A stretch of 64,000 nucleotides of DNA from Chinchilla lanigera (lineage: Eukaryota > Chordata > Mammalia > Rodentia > Chinchillidae): the NCBI RefSeq assembly GCF_000276665.1, contig NW_004955470.1, positions 5,101,497 through 5,165,496 on the forward strand. Reading direction: 5' to 3'. Of the stretch, positions 1-13,189 are shown in pieces (position 1 is the first letter of the stretch; every line of letters begins with the position of its first letter). Position numbers and translations under genes: made by a program. The notes beneath the pieces were generated by a model. It saw nothing but the letters and a program-made list of their open reading frames with translations. It did not search any database and was not told the origin of the DNA.

Positions 1-719
1 CACCGGCAGAAAGTCAGGGCAACCACAGGACTCATGACTTTTCTTTTCAGGCAACCACACACTATGTGGTCTGCTGGCCAGTATCTGAGAACAGCTGATG
101 TACGTATTTTATCCAGTTTATACTGAGACAGCAAATCCAGTTCTTGCTAACTCCATCACAGCTGTACACATACATCATTTTACGTACTAAGGAACTAGTC
201 AGGCATATGCCAGAAAAGTATTGGTAGCTCATACTAAATTTTATTTCCCTGGGATCCAAGGAAAAGCTGTTACTAGCCACCTTCTCCTTGATTTTATTAA
301 ACATGGATGTACTAAGACAGGCAACAAAAATCACAGTATTTTAGCTAGCTTTCCTAGTTTCTAAAGTAGTCAAGTGTTGAAAGATAATAAAAGGAAGAAA
401 GAGGAAGTTAAAGGGCTAGGCAAAAAGAAAGACTACTTCTTCATTTGCAATACACCTGTCATAGCCTTTCCTTCTAAACAATACGCTGATGCTATAAGAA
501 TGATTCTCAAACATTTTTTACAATCAGAACCCACTCAATCCAGAGTAAGTTCACAAATGCACTACGTCTGACCACCTCCTTGAAAGTCATCCTGGATAAA
601 GCCTCACCTGGATTATGACAACAGTTTTCCAAGAGTTCTCCCCGCTTCTACCCTCAGCAAAGCAGCCAGTGGGCTCATCTCAGAATAAGTCATGTAATTC
701 TTGCCAATGTCATCGTGAG

Positions 720-1087
720 ACAGACAGTTGGGACATTTTACAACAGAACTGACCAGAGCTCATCAAACGTGCCTAACTTCATGACAACAAGAACACACCG
801 AGGAGCCTTCATGAGCAAGAGGAAATTAAGGATGTGGAACCACTGAATACGCAATGTAGGATTCTCTCTAACAGGTGTTGGAACAGGAAGATGACTTTAA
901 GTGAGAAAACTGGAAATTTGAATGAAGTCTATAGTTTAGAGTAGTACGCCTGTGTTCATTTCCTGGTTGTGGTAACTGTATTATAGCTACATAAGCTATT
1001 AGCTTCACAGCAAACAGAGCAAAGGGAACACTGCAAAATTTTTGCAACTTTTCCCTAAATCTAAAATTATTTCAAAATAAAAAGGTG
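720..1087 (+). repeat. Ancient L1 (L1M-type) 3' end
   Basis: The sequence follows the old mammalian L1M 3' UTR: 'gggacattttacaacag' near the start, then 'tttcctggttgtggtaactg', 'gcaacttttccctaaatcta' and the terminal 'atttcaaaataaaaag'. It is recognised by its pattern, not by a database match. Confidence 0.8.
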
Positions 1088-1339
1088 CTTGTAAAGTGTC
1101 TTTTAAAAAATAGTAATTCAAGTGTCTTGTCTACTTAAAACACTGAAATCACTTTCTGTTGTAAATATAGCAAGGTCTCGCAACACAACACTGCCTGTTA
1201 TTCAAAACTTAAACTTCACTAGACCACAACCACCTCATTCACTTATTATTAAAATAGCAGAGGCTGAACAGCCTGCCAAGTCTAAAATGCTTACCACTGG
1301 CCTCCAAGACTTAGAGTCGTATCCTTAGAGCACTATCCT

Positions 1340-1728
1340 CCTCGACTTTAAGTAAAAGCAAAGTTCTTCCGGCCACCTGTCATTCCCAACGAGATCTTGC
1401 TCACTTTCCCCACCTGCCTCCTGCTGCTGAGCTCCTCACCAACTCTGCTCCAGACACCGGGCCCTTCCCTTGCTGTTTTGTAAACTGTGCCGTGCAATAC
1501 GCTCCCCCAGGACCTTTGCAAGCACAGCTTTTCTGCATGTACTGCCCAAATGTCCTGACCACCCTAACACATGGTCCTGGTCAGCTTTTCCTCCCTAACC
1601 CAATTTACCCTCCACAGCACTTATACCATTCTCTATAGTACAAGTTTTGATGGAAAAGGGTTTTGCTAAATTTATTCAGTGCTATGCCTAACCCTTGACA
1701 CACTGAGTAAATATTTGTTCACTCACAA
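1340..1728 (+). repeat. L2 LINE 3' end
   Basis: Typical L2 landmarks are in order: 'ggacctttgcaagcacagct', 'tgtactgcccaaatgtcctg', 'cagcacttataccattc', and the final 'ctgagtaaatatttgttcac'. Heavily diverged. Confidence 0.75.
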
Positions 1729-2017
1729 GCAAATTTTACAGAATATATATATATATACACACAGATATATTTGCCAGTCATTATATATGATAAGCATATA
1801 TATGATTTATAACCGATGTATAAATATGCTAGAACCTACCTTCTAGTAAATTACAGGCAAAAGTACTATCGAGTCACCAAGACAGTAATTTATAACTTAC
1901 AACCAAGAATGAAGCAATTAACTTGAAAGATGACAATAAGCAAGTATAAGAAGACCACACTATCATTAATAGAAGCCTACAGGAAGAATACTTCACTTGG
2001 CAACAAAATCCTTTACT

Positions 2018-2105
2018 TTTTTTTTTGGCGGGGGGGCGTACTGGGAATCAAACTCAGGACCTTGAGCTTGCCAGGCAGGCGCTTGTGCCACTGAGCTATA
2101 TCCAT
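2018..2105 (-). repeat. ID SINE
   Basis: The plus strand shows a T-run followed by 'actgggaatcaaactcagga' and 'tgccaggcaggcgcttg', ending 'ctgagctata'. This is the reverse complement of a tRNA-derived ID element with A and B boxes. Confidence 0.85.
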
Positions 2106-2535
2106 TCTTTTTAAGTACCCAAGAAGTACAGTCCAGGACAAACTATACAAGGCCCATTAACAAGTCTGATCAATTTAAGGGCCTCAGTCATACAGATTAT
2201 GTTTTGCAAGTACAACAGAGTTGAATTAGAAATCAATGACAGAAGGAAATTTGGGGACTTTTCCAACAGATAAAAATGTAAAAACATATTACTCAATAAC
2301 CCATGGGTAAAAGAAGAAATTACAAGGGGATTTAGAATATATTTCATGTAAATGAAAAATAAAACATGACATCTTGTCATAGAATGCAGCTAATGTGGTA
2401 CTTTGAGGGGCATTTATAGCTCTTAAAATTGCCTATTAAGAAAAAACATCCCCAACCAATAGCCTAAGCATTCACCTTATAGACCTAAACAGGGTAAAAC
2501 TAAAACCAAGCAGGAAGAAGACAATAATTAAGATT

Positions 2536-2633
2536 ATGTTTAGCCTGGGCAATTCATCAACCTAGCACAACCCTGTCTCAAGGAGGGGAGGAGGGTGTAG
2601 CTTAGTATTAAGGCCTGGGGTTCAGGACCCAGT

Positions 2634-2636
<3 letters not shown>
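2536..2636 (+). repeat. B1-dID SINE, 5'-truncated
   Basis: 'agcctgggcaattcatcaac', 'accctgtctcaaggagg' and 'gtgtagcttagtattaaggc' give the end of a B1 followed by the shortened ID half. The tail runs into a CA microsatellite. Confidence 0.7.

Positions 2637-2678
<42 letters not shown>
2636..2678. repeat. (CA)n microsatellite at a SINE tail
   Basis: An uninterrupted AC run of about 21 repeats directly continues the A-rich tail of the preceding SINE. Confidence 0.97.
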
Positions 2679-2681
<3 letters not shown>

Positions 2682-3703
2682 TTCAAATTCATGAAACAGC
2701 AAACAAATGACAGTCACAGGAAGTTTTTCTACTTCACTTGCCAGCCTGTCAGCTACAGTAAAAAGGTCTCAAGAAGAGGAAGTGAGGAAAGATCTGAGGC
2801 TGGGAGTGGGTTCGGTCCTCAGCACAAAAAAATCCAAAAGCAAAATATTAGTAACTAAAATCCCCAACCTCAAAAGGGATACAGCTTGGCTCCAGTCACC
2901 AGAGGTAGTGAGAGGAACCACACAGACCAGCTGGACTTGCAGAAGTGCGCGGCTCTGGGCCAGCAAGGAGGATAATCTTGGCTTAAAAGTAAAAATAAGA
3001 AGCACTTAGTCTGGAACAGTTCTCTGTCTCCTCACCCTCCTGCAAACAAGTAACCCGAAACCCACCTCCTTCTGTGCTGACTCAAAAGGAACCAGATCAG
3101 CAGCTACTCAACAAGAAGGGGGGGAAGAGACTCAATAAACCCTGTGAGCAAAACACACGCTTTCTCCCCCAGCCACACAACTGATGAAAAATCATGACTA
3201 AACATTTCCCCATTAACTTATAAGCAAAACACCCCACACGATTGAAGCAGCTCTTACTATGCAGCAAAACCAAATACTGTAAATTATTGTAGTGACTCTA
3301 AAATGTGTACAGAAATACAAAGGCCCTAAAATATCTAAAGCAACCCTGAAAGGAACAAGATTGGAGGACTTTACTGACTTCAGTACTTAATACGAAGCTT
3401 CAGGAATCAAGACCCTGAGTATTGCATGAAGAGCAAGCCATGGACCAGCGGAACAAAACAGAGCCAAGCACTCCCATGTCACTGAACTTCAAAGGAACCC
3501 TGCGACTGCTGGGGACGGTCTTCCCCACAAACGACACTAGAGCAACTGGATGTCTACAGGAAAAACAGAATTTCAACACTCCTTACACCTTAACAAGAAC
3601 CAACTAATCCAAGATGGATCAGAGACCTAACATGAAAACTAAAGCATAAACTCTTCAGAGGAGAAGAACTTCACGGGATGGAGGTGATAAGGAATGGTTT
3701 GCT

Positions 3704-3846
3704 GCTGGGCATGGGGGCGCACGCCTGTAATCCCAGCACCCAGGAGGCTGAGGCAGGAGGATCACTGTGAGTTCAAGGCCAGCCTGGGCTACACAGGGAG
3801 ACCCTGTCTTAAAAAACAACACAAACAAAACAAAACAAAACAAAAA
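3704..3846 (+). repeat. B1 SINE
   Basis: Full-length B1: 'gctgggcatgggggcgcacg', 'gtaatcccagcacccagg', 'gaggctgaggcaggaggatc', 'accctgtctt' and an A-rich (AAAAC)n tail. It is inserted into L1 sequence. Confidence 0.92.
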
Positions 3847-4085
3847 AGAAAGGAAGAAACAAAAGAAAGAGTTTGTTTAGGTCAAGAGAACAATAACTGC
3901 AAAAGAAATAAACTGGATATCATCTTAATTAAAAACTGCTCATCATGACAGTACGAGAGCAATGACAGCATAAGGCATCTATAGACTAGGAGAAAATATT
4001 CACAAATATACAGTAGACAAGAATGTATTCAATACACACAAAGAACTCTGAGAACTGAAGAAGAAAAAATTTTAAGAAATGGGGA

Positions 4086-4186
4086 GGCTAGGGATTTAGC
4101 TCAGCGGCACAGTGCCTGCCTGGCAAGCGCAAGGTCACGAGTTCAGTTCCCAGTACCAGAAACCACCACCACAAAAAAAAAAAAAT
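4086..4186 (+). repeat. ID SINE with 11-bp target-site duplication
   Basis: 'ggctagggatttagctcagc' (A box), 'gcctgcctggcaagcgcaag' and 'gagttcagttcccagtacc' (B box) are followed by a poly(A) tail. The direct repeat 'agaaatgggga' flanks it at 4075-4085 and 4187-4197, showing L1-type retroposition into the older L1. Confidence 0.93.
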
Positions 4187-4734
4187 AGAAATGGGGAAAA
4201 TATCTGAAAGGCACTTCATAAAAAAATGTATACAAATAAAATGGATTAATGATGAATGAAAGATAGATAAGGAAATAGAGACGTGATAAACAAAAATATT
4301 AAACCTTACCAGAAGCATCTAGGTAGTGTGCATATGGGTATTTTCTGTAAAGTTCTTGCAACTTTGTTGGAAGTTTTAAGTTTTTCATAATAAAAAATAC
4401 TACTGGAAATTAATTCCTGAAATTAATTAATTTCATGTAATTAAATAAGATTTAACTTCATATACTTCAATATATGGGAAATATTATTCCTCCTGGTTGA
4501 AATTAAGACATATTATAGCAGAATGACCAGCCTTTATGACAGCAAAAGAATCACTACAGCTACAAGGTAAAATATAGTTTCTTCCATGAAGGGTGCAGAG
4601 AAGTGGAAGGTTATGAGGCTAATTCGGCACCAGCATCTACACACAGGGAGGATAGGGACAGTGGGTGTTGATGTCCAGGAAAGGCTTATAGGTAGAAGGG
4701 AATGTGTTTGCCCATACTGGACCTCAAGGGCGTT

Positions 4735-5100
4735 TCACTGAGCTTTTAGCTGCTATGGCCAAATACCCAGCTAAAACAACTCAAAGGAATAAATGTTTAT
4801 TCCGGCTCACAGTTTCAGAGGTGTTGTTCCATGGTCAGCTGGCTCCATTGCTCTATTAAACCTGTGGCAAAGCAGAAACACCACGGCAGAAGGGCACGGT
4901 GGAAGAAAGCTGCTCACTCATGCAGCCAGGAAGGTGGGAGACAGGAAAGGGCCAGAGAGGAAGGGGCGAGGGGCCAAATACAGTCCCCAGGGTCACACCC
5001 CATAAGCCACCCAGAGACACACCCAGAAGTGTGTTTACTAACCTTCCCAGGCAACTTTCAACCCAATCCAGTTGACAGTCGAGATTAATCATCATACTCC
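4735..5100 (-). mobile_element. MaLR-type solo LTR remnant
   Basis: The plus strand shows the reverse complement of an ERVL-MaLR LTR: 'gctatggccaaatacccagc', 'aaatgtttattccggctcac' and 'agccaggaaggtgggagaca'. Boundaries are approximate and no target-site duplication was resolved. Confidence 0.6.
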
Positions 5101-6628
5101 AGGAAAACACCTCACGTGAACCTTTCCAGAAAAAACTAGAAACTTGAGTTCACCAAGAAATGACAAGAGATAGCCATGGCGAAAGCACTGGCAGAGCATA
5201 TTGAACACTGTTAATTTAGAAGCAGGACTAAAATGAACGGGGAGGTTAGCGGGATGGAACAGCAATGTCCTTCCTACTCTTTGACACTGCAGAAAGGCAA
5301 ACAAAATTCAACAAAACCCCAGAGAGCACAGATAGAAAAAGTAACTGACTGCTCATCTGTAATATTCTAAGTCTAGGGACAGAACCTAAGGCAGCGTAAC
5401 AAGTAATATGCGCACTCAGCCTATTTGTCACTACAATGGCGAACACTACACAAGACAACACAACTGGCAAACAGAGCAGAAGGGAAGGAGAGGGGAAGGG
5501 GAAGAAATACTCCCTCTTCACTGTCTGCCAAGACTGCATCACTTTCCACAGATACTATCTCAGGAAACAGAAGGGTTATCTGAAGGTTGTGCAGGAAGTT
5601 ATAGTTATCACGGTGATCACTGCTATAAAAACGTAAATTTCTCCAAAATCAGAAAAATAAAAACGAGCCCAAATGGAAAACACAAAATGAAAAATCCTTT
5701 AAAAACTAGAGAGCCAATCTCATTAGATTACAGGACTAAGACCAAATACCTATCAATCACAACAATAGGTACTTAAAATCTCAACCTATCTCCGAAACAA
5801 AAGTCTTTTAAATTAAATCACTAAGCAAAATCCAAAGACAGGCTGTAAATAAAGAATATTTTTTAAACGATGAAGGAAGGAAGGGAAGGGAAAGGAAAGG
5901 AAGGGCGGAGAAGCACCAGGTGAAGCAGACCGAAGCCAGCACAGGTCACTGTCCTCACCCGTGAGGGCGAATTCAGGCCACTCCAAAACTAACACAATGC
6001 ACAAAGGCACCTGACACTGACAACTGAGGTAACTCATAAATATCGATAAATTTCAGAAACCATTATCCTTTGTGAACCCAAACCTACAAAGGAAAAAGAA
6101 AAGCATTTCGGGTAGATGACGTTTAATTCATGTCTCAGTCACAACAAATCAAGCAGGAAAGAGAACAGAGGAAGCTAAAATACAGCAGGGTACAAACCAC
6201 TGACATATGAACCTTGTAGACAGAAAATATCTTATTTTAAGTGCACACAGATTACTCACAAAAACTGAGTATTTCCTAAGCCACAAGAAAACAGAATCTG
6301 AAGTCGGCACTGTCTGGACCATGTGCTGTACCCAAAAATGCCATGGAGTTATGTACAAATAACCAACCCAGAGATGGGACAGAATAAATGAGGGCGGAAT
6401 AACAGAACTTCTGAGTGAATCTTTCTATACAGTTTACTTTTAGAAGCAGGGTAATGTTTTACCTCCCCCTCCTTAAAAGTTGGGAATAAGTCAAATGATA
6501 AACAAACAGAAAGAAACTCAAGTCCATTAACAATAACCTCACTGAAGGGGACAGGGCAGGCAAGAACTTATCCAAACAATTTTGGGAGACAGTACTTTGC
6601 ATACTGTAAGACTAGAGACAGAAGTACA

Positions 6629-6778
6629 GCCCGGGTGTGGTGACACACGCCTGTCATCCCAACACTTGGGAGGCTAAGGCAGGATGATTCTGAGTTTGAG
6701 GCCAAGTTGGGCTACATAGTGAGTTCAAGGCCATGCTGGACTCTCCTGTGAGACCCTGTCTCAATAATAAATAAAAAA
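6629..6778 (+). repeat. B1 SINE
   Basis: 'gcccgggtgtggtgacacac', 'caacacttgggaggctaagg' and 'gaccctgtctcaataataaa'. It carries an extra 'tagtgagttcaaggcc' segment, an internal duplication of the B1 body. Confidence 0.9.
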
Positions 6779-6946
6779 GAAATGAGAAGACCTCTAGCTA
6801 ATAATAATCACTAATATACAGTATTCCAGGGACAGGATTAAAATACAAACCACTTTCTGTTTATTTTGGGTTGAAAAGGAGATAGATATAACAGATGAAA
6901 GCCTGGTTTCTCACTATTGAAGAAAAAAGTTTAATAATTAAGGAAC

Positions 6947-7150
6947 AGCCAGGTGTGGTGGCACACACTTGTAACGCCAAGTACTCAGGCGGCTGAGGCA
7001 GGAGGATCACAAGTTCAAAACCAGCATGGAAACTTGGTGATATCCTATCTCAAAAAACAATCAACCAACCAAAAAGGCGATACAGCTGGTGATACAACTC
7101 AGTGGTGGAGTTCTGTCTCACACGTATGAGCCCAGTGCTGAGACAAAAAC
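6947..7150 (+). repeat. B1-dID heterodimeric SINE, diverged
   Basis: A B1 half beginning 'gccaggtgtggtggcacaca' is followed by an A-rich linker and an ID-like half ('acaactcagtggtggagttc', 'gagcccagtgctgag'). Confidence 0.75.
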
Positions 7151-7403
7151 GAAGATGTGGGGGAAGCCAGGTGAGCCCTGTGAGACTGGAACATCATAAA
7201 CTCCTGATTTTGAACACACACAGAGATGAGTGTGTGGGTGTACGCACTTCTCTCCACTGAAACCACCCCCCTCAAGACCTCTCAGGACCATGAGTACCCC
7301 AGGGTCCAGATCTGGGTTCTAATACCATCCTCCAAAAAAAGAATCAGTTTCTTGCAGAAATGGCTGACTCTAGCGCAGGCAAAATACAGGATTCACCTAC
7401 AAC

Positions 7404-7600
7404 CCTTTTTTGCTTTTGTTTTCAGTACTGGGGATTGAACCCAGTGCCTTTGCACTGACTATACCCCTAGACCTTGCTTTATTTTGAGACAAGATCTCAT
7501 TCAGTCATTAAGTTGTCCAGATTGGGCTCAAATTTGTGATCCTCCTGTCTCAGCCTCTCAGAGTGCTGGGATTACAAGTGTGCTCCACCACACCCGGCTC
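7404..7600 (-). repeat. B1-dID heterodimeric SINE
   Basis: On the plus strand 'agtactggggattgaaccca' (ID half) precedes 'ttgagacaagatctcattca' and 'tcctgtctcagcctctcaga' (B1 half), ending 'caccacacccggc'. Confidence 0.9.
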
Positions 7601-8372
7601 CAACTCTTACACTGCTAGGAAATAAAGAAAAAATGATGGGACCACATTAGAAGGACCGAGTAGCCAACTCAAAAAGAGCTCCCAGTAATCAAATCTGAAA
7701 CAATTTGAGCAACAAAATGAAATTCGACAGAGAGATACACCTACAACTCAACTCCGATATAAGCAACTGACAGTGAAGATACAAATGGAGACAAAATGAC
7801 GGAGCTACAGAATCACTACTTGGAAAAATAATTATTGAAAAGAGTCATCAAGGACGCCAAATCGTAAAAAGCTAAGGTGAGAAATAGGTATTTGTGTGAA
7901 AAAAAATTTCACAGATGAGCAGTAATGAAAACACTGTACACGGCAGCCTGTCGCTAACAGTGCTCAGAATAAAACTGACATCAGTTCTTATATTTAAAAA
8001 TAATGAGAATAAATCCACTTAACATTTTGGTCAAAAGGTTTGAAAAGTAAAAAATGGAACTGAAAAGGAAAAAAAAAGTCATTATGTTAGAACCGAAGCA
8101 TTAACAGATCAGAAAAAAGAAAATTAATCCGAAGACAGTTTCTGGGATAATAAGAGTTCGACTGCTAATTAGCCGATCAAAAGATAGCAGGAAGGCACGG
8201 GTACGCATAAAGATGGGGAAGAATAACCACAAACAGAACAGAATGGCCTTTGCTAGATTCTCTATAAAGCAAATTTTAAGACTTGGATGAAAGGGCTGGA
8301 TGATTTTCTAGGAAAACATTTTGTAAGTAGCTCTTTGTGTCCTAAGATAAAAAGTTAGCATCACACTATCTA

Positions 8373-9392
8373 CCACATTTCCCCCAAAATAGGACCTAAC
8401 CAGAAAATAAGCCCCAGCTTGATTTTTCAGGACGCTTAAAAGTCCCAATTAAGATCAGCAGCCAGATGGATGTATTTTGTACGTCCACTGCAACACACAA
8501 TGGATGTATGGAATTATCAGATAACAATATTAATATAATTAAAAGTAAGTAAATAATATTAGTGACACTAATACTTAGAATAAATGGTAATATCACATGT
8601 TGGGGACCAGGAATTGTAAACTGACACAGTTTGCCCTAGGTTCTCCTTACCCTGCCCGCCTTGTGCGCCAGTTTTGAAATGTTGCAATCACCTTCCTCTC
8701 TGGGTCGGTGAGATTAGCAAGGGCAGGGTGGATCTTAGATTGTTCCCTTCATGACATTAAATTTGCCCATTCAGCCACTACTCTATGCTGTTCCGGGAGA
8801 AACACGGCACTCCCTCCCCTGCACTGGCTCAAGAACAGTGCCCGGCTTGGGCCATCTTTGTCTCTGCCCACCTTGAGGCACTGACCCCCCAGCGCCCCCA
8901 TCACGTATTTCTAAATTTGTTCCTTATTTCGTCCTCTTGCCGCACCCCTCCTACTGGTAGCTGGGGATCTTGGCCAGGTCCCCGATGATCCCAGTCCAGA
9001 TGACGCATAAGTAACATGCATCCTGATACTGAAGGGACGTGGTCCTGTCTAATACAAACCTTCGTCATCCAACACATCGTGTGCCGTAACGAGGCACTGT
9101 GAGAGGCTACCTGGATGACAACTGCTCGTGTAAGGACAGCTCTACTGCCAGACACGAGCGGCTAGGGCCAACGGTTCTATAGGAGATTCAGGCCAGAATT
9201 CGGGGTTTGGAAAGTAACGATGATGTTCCAGAGGAAGATGACGTGACTGTATTTGAGTAAATGTAGGTTTTACATGATTACGTGTAGATTGCTGTACGTG
9301 AAAAAATAAGACATCCTTGAAAATCAGCCCTATTGCATTTTTGGGGAGCAAAAAATAATGTAGGATCTGGTCTTATTTTGGGGGAAATATGA
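8373..9392. mobile_element. TIR DNA transposon, possibly Tc1/mariner class, with nested insertion
   Basis: The left end 'cacatttcccccaaaatagg' and the right end, which reads 'atatttcccccaaaataaga' in reverse complement, form terminal inverted repeats of over 20 bp. Both ends abut TA, suggesting a TA target-site duplication. Sub-terminal parts also match in inverted sense ('ccagaaaataagccc' on the left, 'aaaatcagccctattgc' on the right). No transposase frame is visible, so it is non-autonomous. The interior contains an LTR-like block. The class assignment rests on the TA flanks only. Confidence 0.6.
8598..8987 (+). mobile_element. Probable solo LTR nested in the TIR element
   Basis: The block starts 'tgttggggaccagg' and ends near 'ccaggtccccgatga', so its ends form the short inverted repeat TGTTGGGGACC / GGTCCCCrA typical of retroviral LTRs. 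It is more GC-rich than its host element. The expected CA terminus is degraded and no clean target-site duplication was found, so the call is tentative. Confidence 0.45.
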
Positions 9393-9850
9393 TATACAGA
9401 AACAGTATGAAATACATCACTAAGCGGGTACAACAGCTGGCTCGCCACAACTGCAGCCTATGGAGATGTTAATCCTCTGAGCGGGAGACAGAAGCAGACA
9501 GGAGACGGCTCCACGTGTCCACCCCACACACATGTAACATGCAAACCATGTGATCGCATTAGCTATCTGAAAATTAAATACATAGTAGATAGTTTTTCCA
9601 AATGCTGATAAAATATACAACAGAAAATAAGAATGAAAACTAAACACGTCACAGTACTTTGGTTCCCTCTGGCGATTCAACTTCTGTATTCATTTATAAA
9701 TTTACCTGCCTTGCGAATTTCTGCCTAGGCTGGGATAACTGTGCTCTGTTAAACCAATTTTGGTCAAAATGAAGAAGGCACGGCAAAAGCCTCGGGCATT
9801 CTTACTGTAACACACAAAGCAGAATGGGCACAATGGTAAAAACACTGAAG

Positions 9851-10045
9851 CTGGCCTGGGTAGGACAATTCCAGCACCCTGGGAGGCTGAGGCAGGAGGC
9901 TGGCAAGTTTGAGTCCAGCCTGGGCAACGTAAGAGACTGAGTGACACCCTGTCTCAAAATAAAAAAAAAAAATAAAAAGGGCTAGGTATTTGGTAGTTCA
10001 GTGTGAAGGCCTCAATTCAATCCCTAGTATTGTAAAACAAATAAA
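9851..10045 (+). repeat. B1-dID heterodimeric SINE
   Basis: 'ctggcctgggtaggacaatt', 'ctgggaggctgaggcaggag', 'caccctgtctcaaaataaaa', then the dID half 'gtagttcagtgtgaaggcct' and 'caattcaatccctagt'. Confidence 0.88.
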
Positions 10046-13000
10046 TGAAAGCAAATTTTAAAAAGAGAAGACTTGATAAAATTACAATTGTTTTCATACA
10101 CACTAAAAACTCCATGAGTCTAGAAATTCTCTAAACTCACCAGGGATATACTTCTAGCATGGTAAGCTGGTTACATCACTGTACTAGTTCAACTTGAATT
10201 GGGCTCTGGAACGGTCCAGGCAGACTGCAGCTACACTGAACAGCGCAGCGCAACACAGAGATGCACGATCCAAGGTTCTCTTCCCCAGCTCTGAGCAGTT
10301 TCCATGGCTACTGCGAGCACCATCCGCTGATTACGGTTCGGGGCATAGTGTGCCTGAAACCTACCTCAAAAACTCATTTCCTCTTTCTAAGCCACTGGAA
10401 AGGCATCCAGCCATACACTCCTGCATCCACTTGATGGACCTTTCAGTTTGGTGGTAGTTACATAAGATTCAGGTGTTTTTGAAAAATATACAGTCTGTAC
10501 CAGTCAGGATCAGAGATGGACACTGGTAGGAGAGTCAGAGAAATGATTTGCTGTAAGATGACCGGGTAGGGATCATCTAGGGAACATGAACTTCCAGTTT
10601 TGCCAAGGATCCAGGCAAGGAAGATATGGAAATAAGCCTGCGCCACAGCCAATGATCACAGAGCATCGAGGGCCACCGCTTGACAACCCCCCCCAAGCCT
10701 CTGTACCTCCCCCTGGCTTCTGGAAGGACACCGGCACCTCCTGGGTATGACCCGAGTGACTGTCCACAATCCTGGCTTCCTTGTGTTTTCTTTTATCTTG
10801 TTCCTGGCACACAGAAATATTCATGGATCCTATATCCAGCCACTCCGGTAAACTACCTGTTATTTCTAGGAAGTTGCCCATTCATTCTTTTGGGTTTCCT
10901 GTGCTATCTGAAAATAATGTAGCCTCATTCCAAAGTCCAGATAAAAATATGCAGGTGGCTGAGACCAGGTCACACGCCTGAGCTGGTAAAATAAATATTT
11001 AGCATTTTTAATTTCCAGAGCAAGAAAGGGGCACTTTATCCAACTGAGAGTCAGTGAGACGAGGAGTCCCCAAATATACAAATGCAGCAGGGAAAACATG
11101 TTTTGCTAAAATCAAGAGTACACTCTAGGGAAATATTTTGCAAAAAATGATCATGAGTGATAAATACAAATAATAATTTAAGAAATATATAAGACCATAA
11201 AACGTGGCATACAGGCAACAAAGAATCATCAGAATACAAAAAGTATAATTAAACCCCAAGTAAAAACAAATCTAGGAACCGTATCATCTGAACACCACAC
11301 TTAAGAGTTGACCCAGGACCGCTCGGGGCAGCTCGAGCTCATTCCACTCAACCCCTTGTGAGAGTCACGGCAGAATCAGAGAACTTTCGAATAAGCAAAG
11401 AGTCGACTGCTTAAAACTTTACATGTTCCAAAAGTGTCTCATCATATGCCCAGGGGGCCCGTAATGGTGAAATGGCCAGAGAGGAACAAAGAACAGAAGT
11501 ATAGCTAATAATGACTTTTCTGTCTCTCCTCTCCTCCCAGAGGGATATCTTATGGTTCTTTGCTTTTAAGGAAAAACAAACAAACAAAAAAACAACCCAC
11601 AAAGAACAGAAAGCGACATAAGAAACAAGGATGATAACCCTTGACTACCCCGTGCAGATTCTCCACTTGTTTTTCATCCTTCGTGTGCTCACGCTGACAC
11701 TGGCCAGAGATAACGCAGGCCTTTATAAAAACTCCTAATTTACTTGGAAATGTTTGCAAAAGATCTATTTCTGTTTGCCTGAGTTAAATTTCAAACAGGA
11801 GGCAGGGAATGCCTTCACAGAAAGTGACGAGCTGGGGTTTGAAAGCTGGAAAGGAAGGGGAAAGGATGAGGTAAAGCTGCAGGCTCTGGAATAACAAACA
11901 GAACCGGGGACACACCAGATCTACACACCGCCTGGGAGCAGAATGGCTGCGGCACGTCCCAGCAACGCTATGCACAGCACGCAGGAGTCCCAGAAGAGAC
12001 GCAGGCCAGATTTGCCAAGTTCTGGAAAGATTAAGCATTGCCCGTAAGTCATTCAAATGTCATTATCAAGTGAGCGGGTTGAATGGAGGGCTCAGGAAGA
12101 ACGTGGGGATCTGATCCAGACACCATCCCACATGTAGATCAAGTCAAAGCCACAGAACACGTGCTTGTTACTAGTGTCAGAGCAACCCCAGACTACCAGA
12201 ACTCTGAGGAGAAAACTATAATCAAGGTAGAAAATCCGATACAGTGATGAGTAATTTTTCATTGCCAAAAGCAAGTCGGTGAACTCTTCTATCCTTCTGC
12301 TCAAGACACATGTTCTTCATGGAAATTTTATGAGAACACACAGGAAAATGCTGGCAAGGGATTCTGCGGAGACAGGAACGCCGCTGCCACATGCGTGGAG
12401 TTTACAGTTCACACCTCTCTGTGTGTGATGTCACCGTGCCTCTCTGAAATAATGCTGAGCTCCAAAGGGGCGATGACATCATTCTCGTCACAGAGATGAA
12501 CAGGAAAAGTGGCACCAAGTGGCAGAACCCAGCCCCAAACACAGGTTCCCTGACCCCACCCTGATGGGACTGCATCTTGGTGGTCCAAAGCACCATCAAG
12601 GAAAGAGGGTCTCACATCTGTGTGTGTGCTGTTCTCCATTCTTCAAGCACGTACAGATGGTTCTTTTTCTATAGCTTTCATGCCCTTTTCTGAGGAAACA
12701 TTAATATATCCTCATGGTAAGTAAACTCGAATTTTACAAAACTGTACACAATAGAAAATACCATCGCCCCATAATCTCTGCTCTCAAGGTACCTGCCATG
12801 AATACTTTGAAGCATATTCTAATACTCCATTGTCCATGTGTAGTTTATAAATATATGCTAAGAGCTATATAAATGTGTGTCTATATTTGAATGTATTTCT
12901 CTACTACTTGCAAATGTTTCCACTGGATCAATTTTTGGAAGCAGAACATTGAGTCACAGTGTATACTTTACGAGTATCTACTGCCAAGTAACTTTCCAAA

Positions 13001-13189
13001 GAAACTGCACCCATTTCTGTTGGTATATGCTCTGTGACTGACAAACGTGATTACTTAAAATGTAAAAATTCTATGAAAGGCAAAAAGCACCACAAGTTGA
13101 TATAAGTAATAAACCGAACAAGATATTTTGGTTAATTCCCCTCATATATGAAAATTTCTTGCAAATCAAAACAAAACTTAAAACAATGA

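Larger units (their letters stand above)
3240..4500 (+). repeat. L1 ORF2 C-terminal part and 3' region, interrupted by B1 and ID
   Basis: Diverged L1 ORF2 motifs appear in order: 'gcaaccctgaaaggaacaag', 'ggactttactgacttcagta', 'gaccagcggaacaaaacaga', then 'agatggatcagagacctaac' and 'actcttcagaggagaagaac'. After the B1 at 3704 the L1 resumes near 3880. It is split again by the ID at 4086 and continues past 4198. The frame is broken and the element is dead. Confidence 0.7.

Noticed and set aside
4086..4160. tRNA-like A and B boxes, suggesting a tRNA gene
   Set aside because: These are ID SINEs, with a poly(A) tail and target duplication, and no intact cloverleaf or acceptor stem. The same applies to the other ID copies.
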